Assembly (NCBI GenBank): GCA_943324415.2
Contig: CALPLN020000085.1
Span: 1-7,979, forward strand
Reading direction: 5' to 3'
Source: Sediminibacterium ginsengisoli
GTDB taxonomy: Bacteria > Bacteroidota > Bacteroidia > Chitinophagales > Chitinophagaceae
Length of the DNA: 7,979 bases
The translations under genes were made by a program, and so were the position numbers. Position 1 is the first letter of the stretch. Each line of letters opens with the position of its first letter. The notes beneath the pieces are model-generated. The model ran no database searches and was not told the DNA's origin. It saw only the letters and a list, made by a program, of their open reading frames with translations. Shown piece after piece: positions 7,117-7,979 of the stretch.

Positions 7117-7979
7117 ATGTTATTGCGCGATATCATTGGTCAAGAAAAATTAAAGCATCAGTTAGTAGAGATGGTTCAACACCAAAGATTGAGTCATGCC
7201 CTACTGTTTGTTGGTCCTGAAGGATCTGGCGCTCTTCCTCTTGCCATCGCATTTGCGCAATATTTAGTGAGTTCGCCGGCAACGACCAATGAAGTTGCAG
7301 ATTTATTTGCCGACCCAACTGCTTTAGCCAAACAAGTCCATACCTACAATGCGCCAGATGCCATTGCAGATTTGCCTGCCTACCAACGTGCTAGCCAGTT
7401 AATGCACCCCGATCTTCACTTTTCATTTCCAACCATCACTGAAAAACCTGGACAAAAAAATTTGAGTTCCAATTTCATTGAACAATGGAGGGAATTTGTT
7501 CAAGGTTACCCTTATGGCAATGTCTTTGACTGGCTGCAATTCATCAAAGCCGAAAATAAGCAAGGTAATATCAGTGCGGACGAATGTTCGGAAATTATCA
7601 AAAAGCTAAGTTTTAAAAGTTTTGAAAGTCCATTTAAAGTGCTTGTCATGTGGATGCCAGAATATCTAGGTAAAGAAGGAAATAAATTATTAAAGCTGAT
7701 CGAAGAACCCCCTGCCGATACCATTTTCTTGTTGGTTGCTAATTCAGAGGAGCAGATCCTTCCCACAATACAAAGCCGTTGCCAATTTATCAGGGTACCG
7801 AGATTGACCAACGCTGAAATTGCAACAGCTTTAGAACAAAGAGCCAATCTAAGTCCTGAAAAAGCGCAGCTGATCGCAGCCATGTCTGATGGAAATTATA
7901 GAGAAGCCCTTCATCTGGTGCAACATAGCGACACCGACTTCTTGGATCAAATAAGAGACTGGCTCAATGCCATCCTTAA
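7117..7979 (+). CDS. holB: DNA polymerase III delta-prime subunit (partial, C-terminus missing)
   Basis: The frame opens at ATG 7117 and stays open to the right edge (287 full codons plus two bases), so the C-terminus is missing; full-length relatives run about 330-390 residues. Known role: a clamp-loader subunit that works with DnaX and delta to place the beta sliding clamp on DNA. Seen: an AAA+ start MLLRDIIGQEKLK; a degenerate P-loop GPEGSGAL at 33-40 lacking the Lys-Thr/Ser of Walker A, as expected for a non-hydrolysing delta-prime; HPDLHFSFP at 97-105; LLKLIEEPPADTIFLLVA at about 191-208; and the SRC motif at 220-222, which supplies the arginine finger to a neighbouring subunit. Oddity: no cysteine lies between residues 33 and 105, where delta-prime proteins normally carry a four-cysteine zinc module. 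The 33 bp gap after the peroxidase suggests the same transcript. Confidence 0.93.
   Translation, partial: MLLRDIIGQEKLKHQLVEMVQHQRLSHALLFVGPEGSGALPLAIAFAQYLVSSPATTNEVADLFADPTALAKQVHTYNAPDAIADLPAYQRASQLMHPDLHFSFPTITEKPGQKNLSSNFIEQWREFVQGYPYGNVFDWLQFIKAENKQGNISADECSEIIKKLSFKSFESPFKVLVMWMPEYLGKEGNKLLKLIEEPPADTIFLLVANSEEQILPTIQSRCQFIRVPRLTNAEIATALEQRANLSPEKAQLIAAMSDGNYREALHLVQHSDTDFLDQIRDWLNAIL

Noticed and set aside
7133..7883. Minus-strand open frames of 61 and 123 codons in the last 850 bases
   Set aside because: The plus strand here encodes a convincing HolB with the SRC and LIEEPP motifs, so the minus-strand frames are shadows.

Overview
The window looks like a chromosomal segment of a Bacteroidota bacterium, probably close to Chitinophagaceae. 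The placement rests on an adjacent SusC/SusD-type outer-membrane pair, 'NAQ' or 'IAQ' signal-peptide ends, AT-rich leaders without Shine-Dalgarno sequences, and the Bacteroidota style of the RadA and DNA polymerase III delta-prime proteins. The family placement is inference from protein style, not a database match.

Left half (1-4192, minus strand): a nutrient-uptake unit. A complete SusC/RagA-type TonB-dependent transporter (4192-1118) is followed almost directly by a SusD/RagB-type surface lipoprotein. The SusD gene starts at 1098 (or 1107) and runs off the left edge, so only its N-terminal 366 residues are present. SusD is the lid and ligand binder over the SusC barrel. No degradative enzyme, ECF sigma factor or anti-sigma factor lies in the window, so the substrate cannot be named.

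Divergent spacer (4193-4419): 227 bp, very AT-rich, with two short palindromes and only weak matches to the Bacteroidota promoter consensus.

Right half (4420-7979, plus strand): a tightly packed run of DNA-metabolism genes with one redox gene among them. In order these are radA (branch-migration helicase for recombination and transformation), comF (phosphoribosyltransferase-fold competence protein, TTG start 2 bp after radA), a secreted thioredoxin-type glutathione peroxidase, and holB (clamp-loader delta-prime subunit, cut by the right edge). Gaps are 2, 58 and 33 bp with no visible terminator, so co-transcription is plausible. RadA and ComF both act on incoming single-stranded DNA in naturally competent bacteria, and HolB supports replication. 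The peroxidase carries an export signal and acts outside the cytoplasm.

I found no RNA genes, CRISPR arrays, insertion sequences, prophage genes or attachment sites, and no clearly new system. The points most worth a second look are the radA-comF coupling, the loss of the zinc-binding cysteines in the delta-prime subunit, and the exported two-cysteine peroxidase lodged in a DNA-processing cluster.
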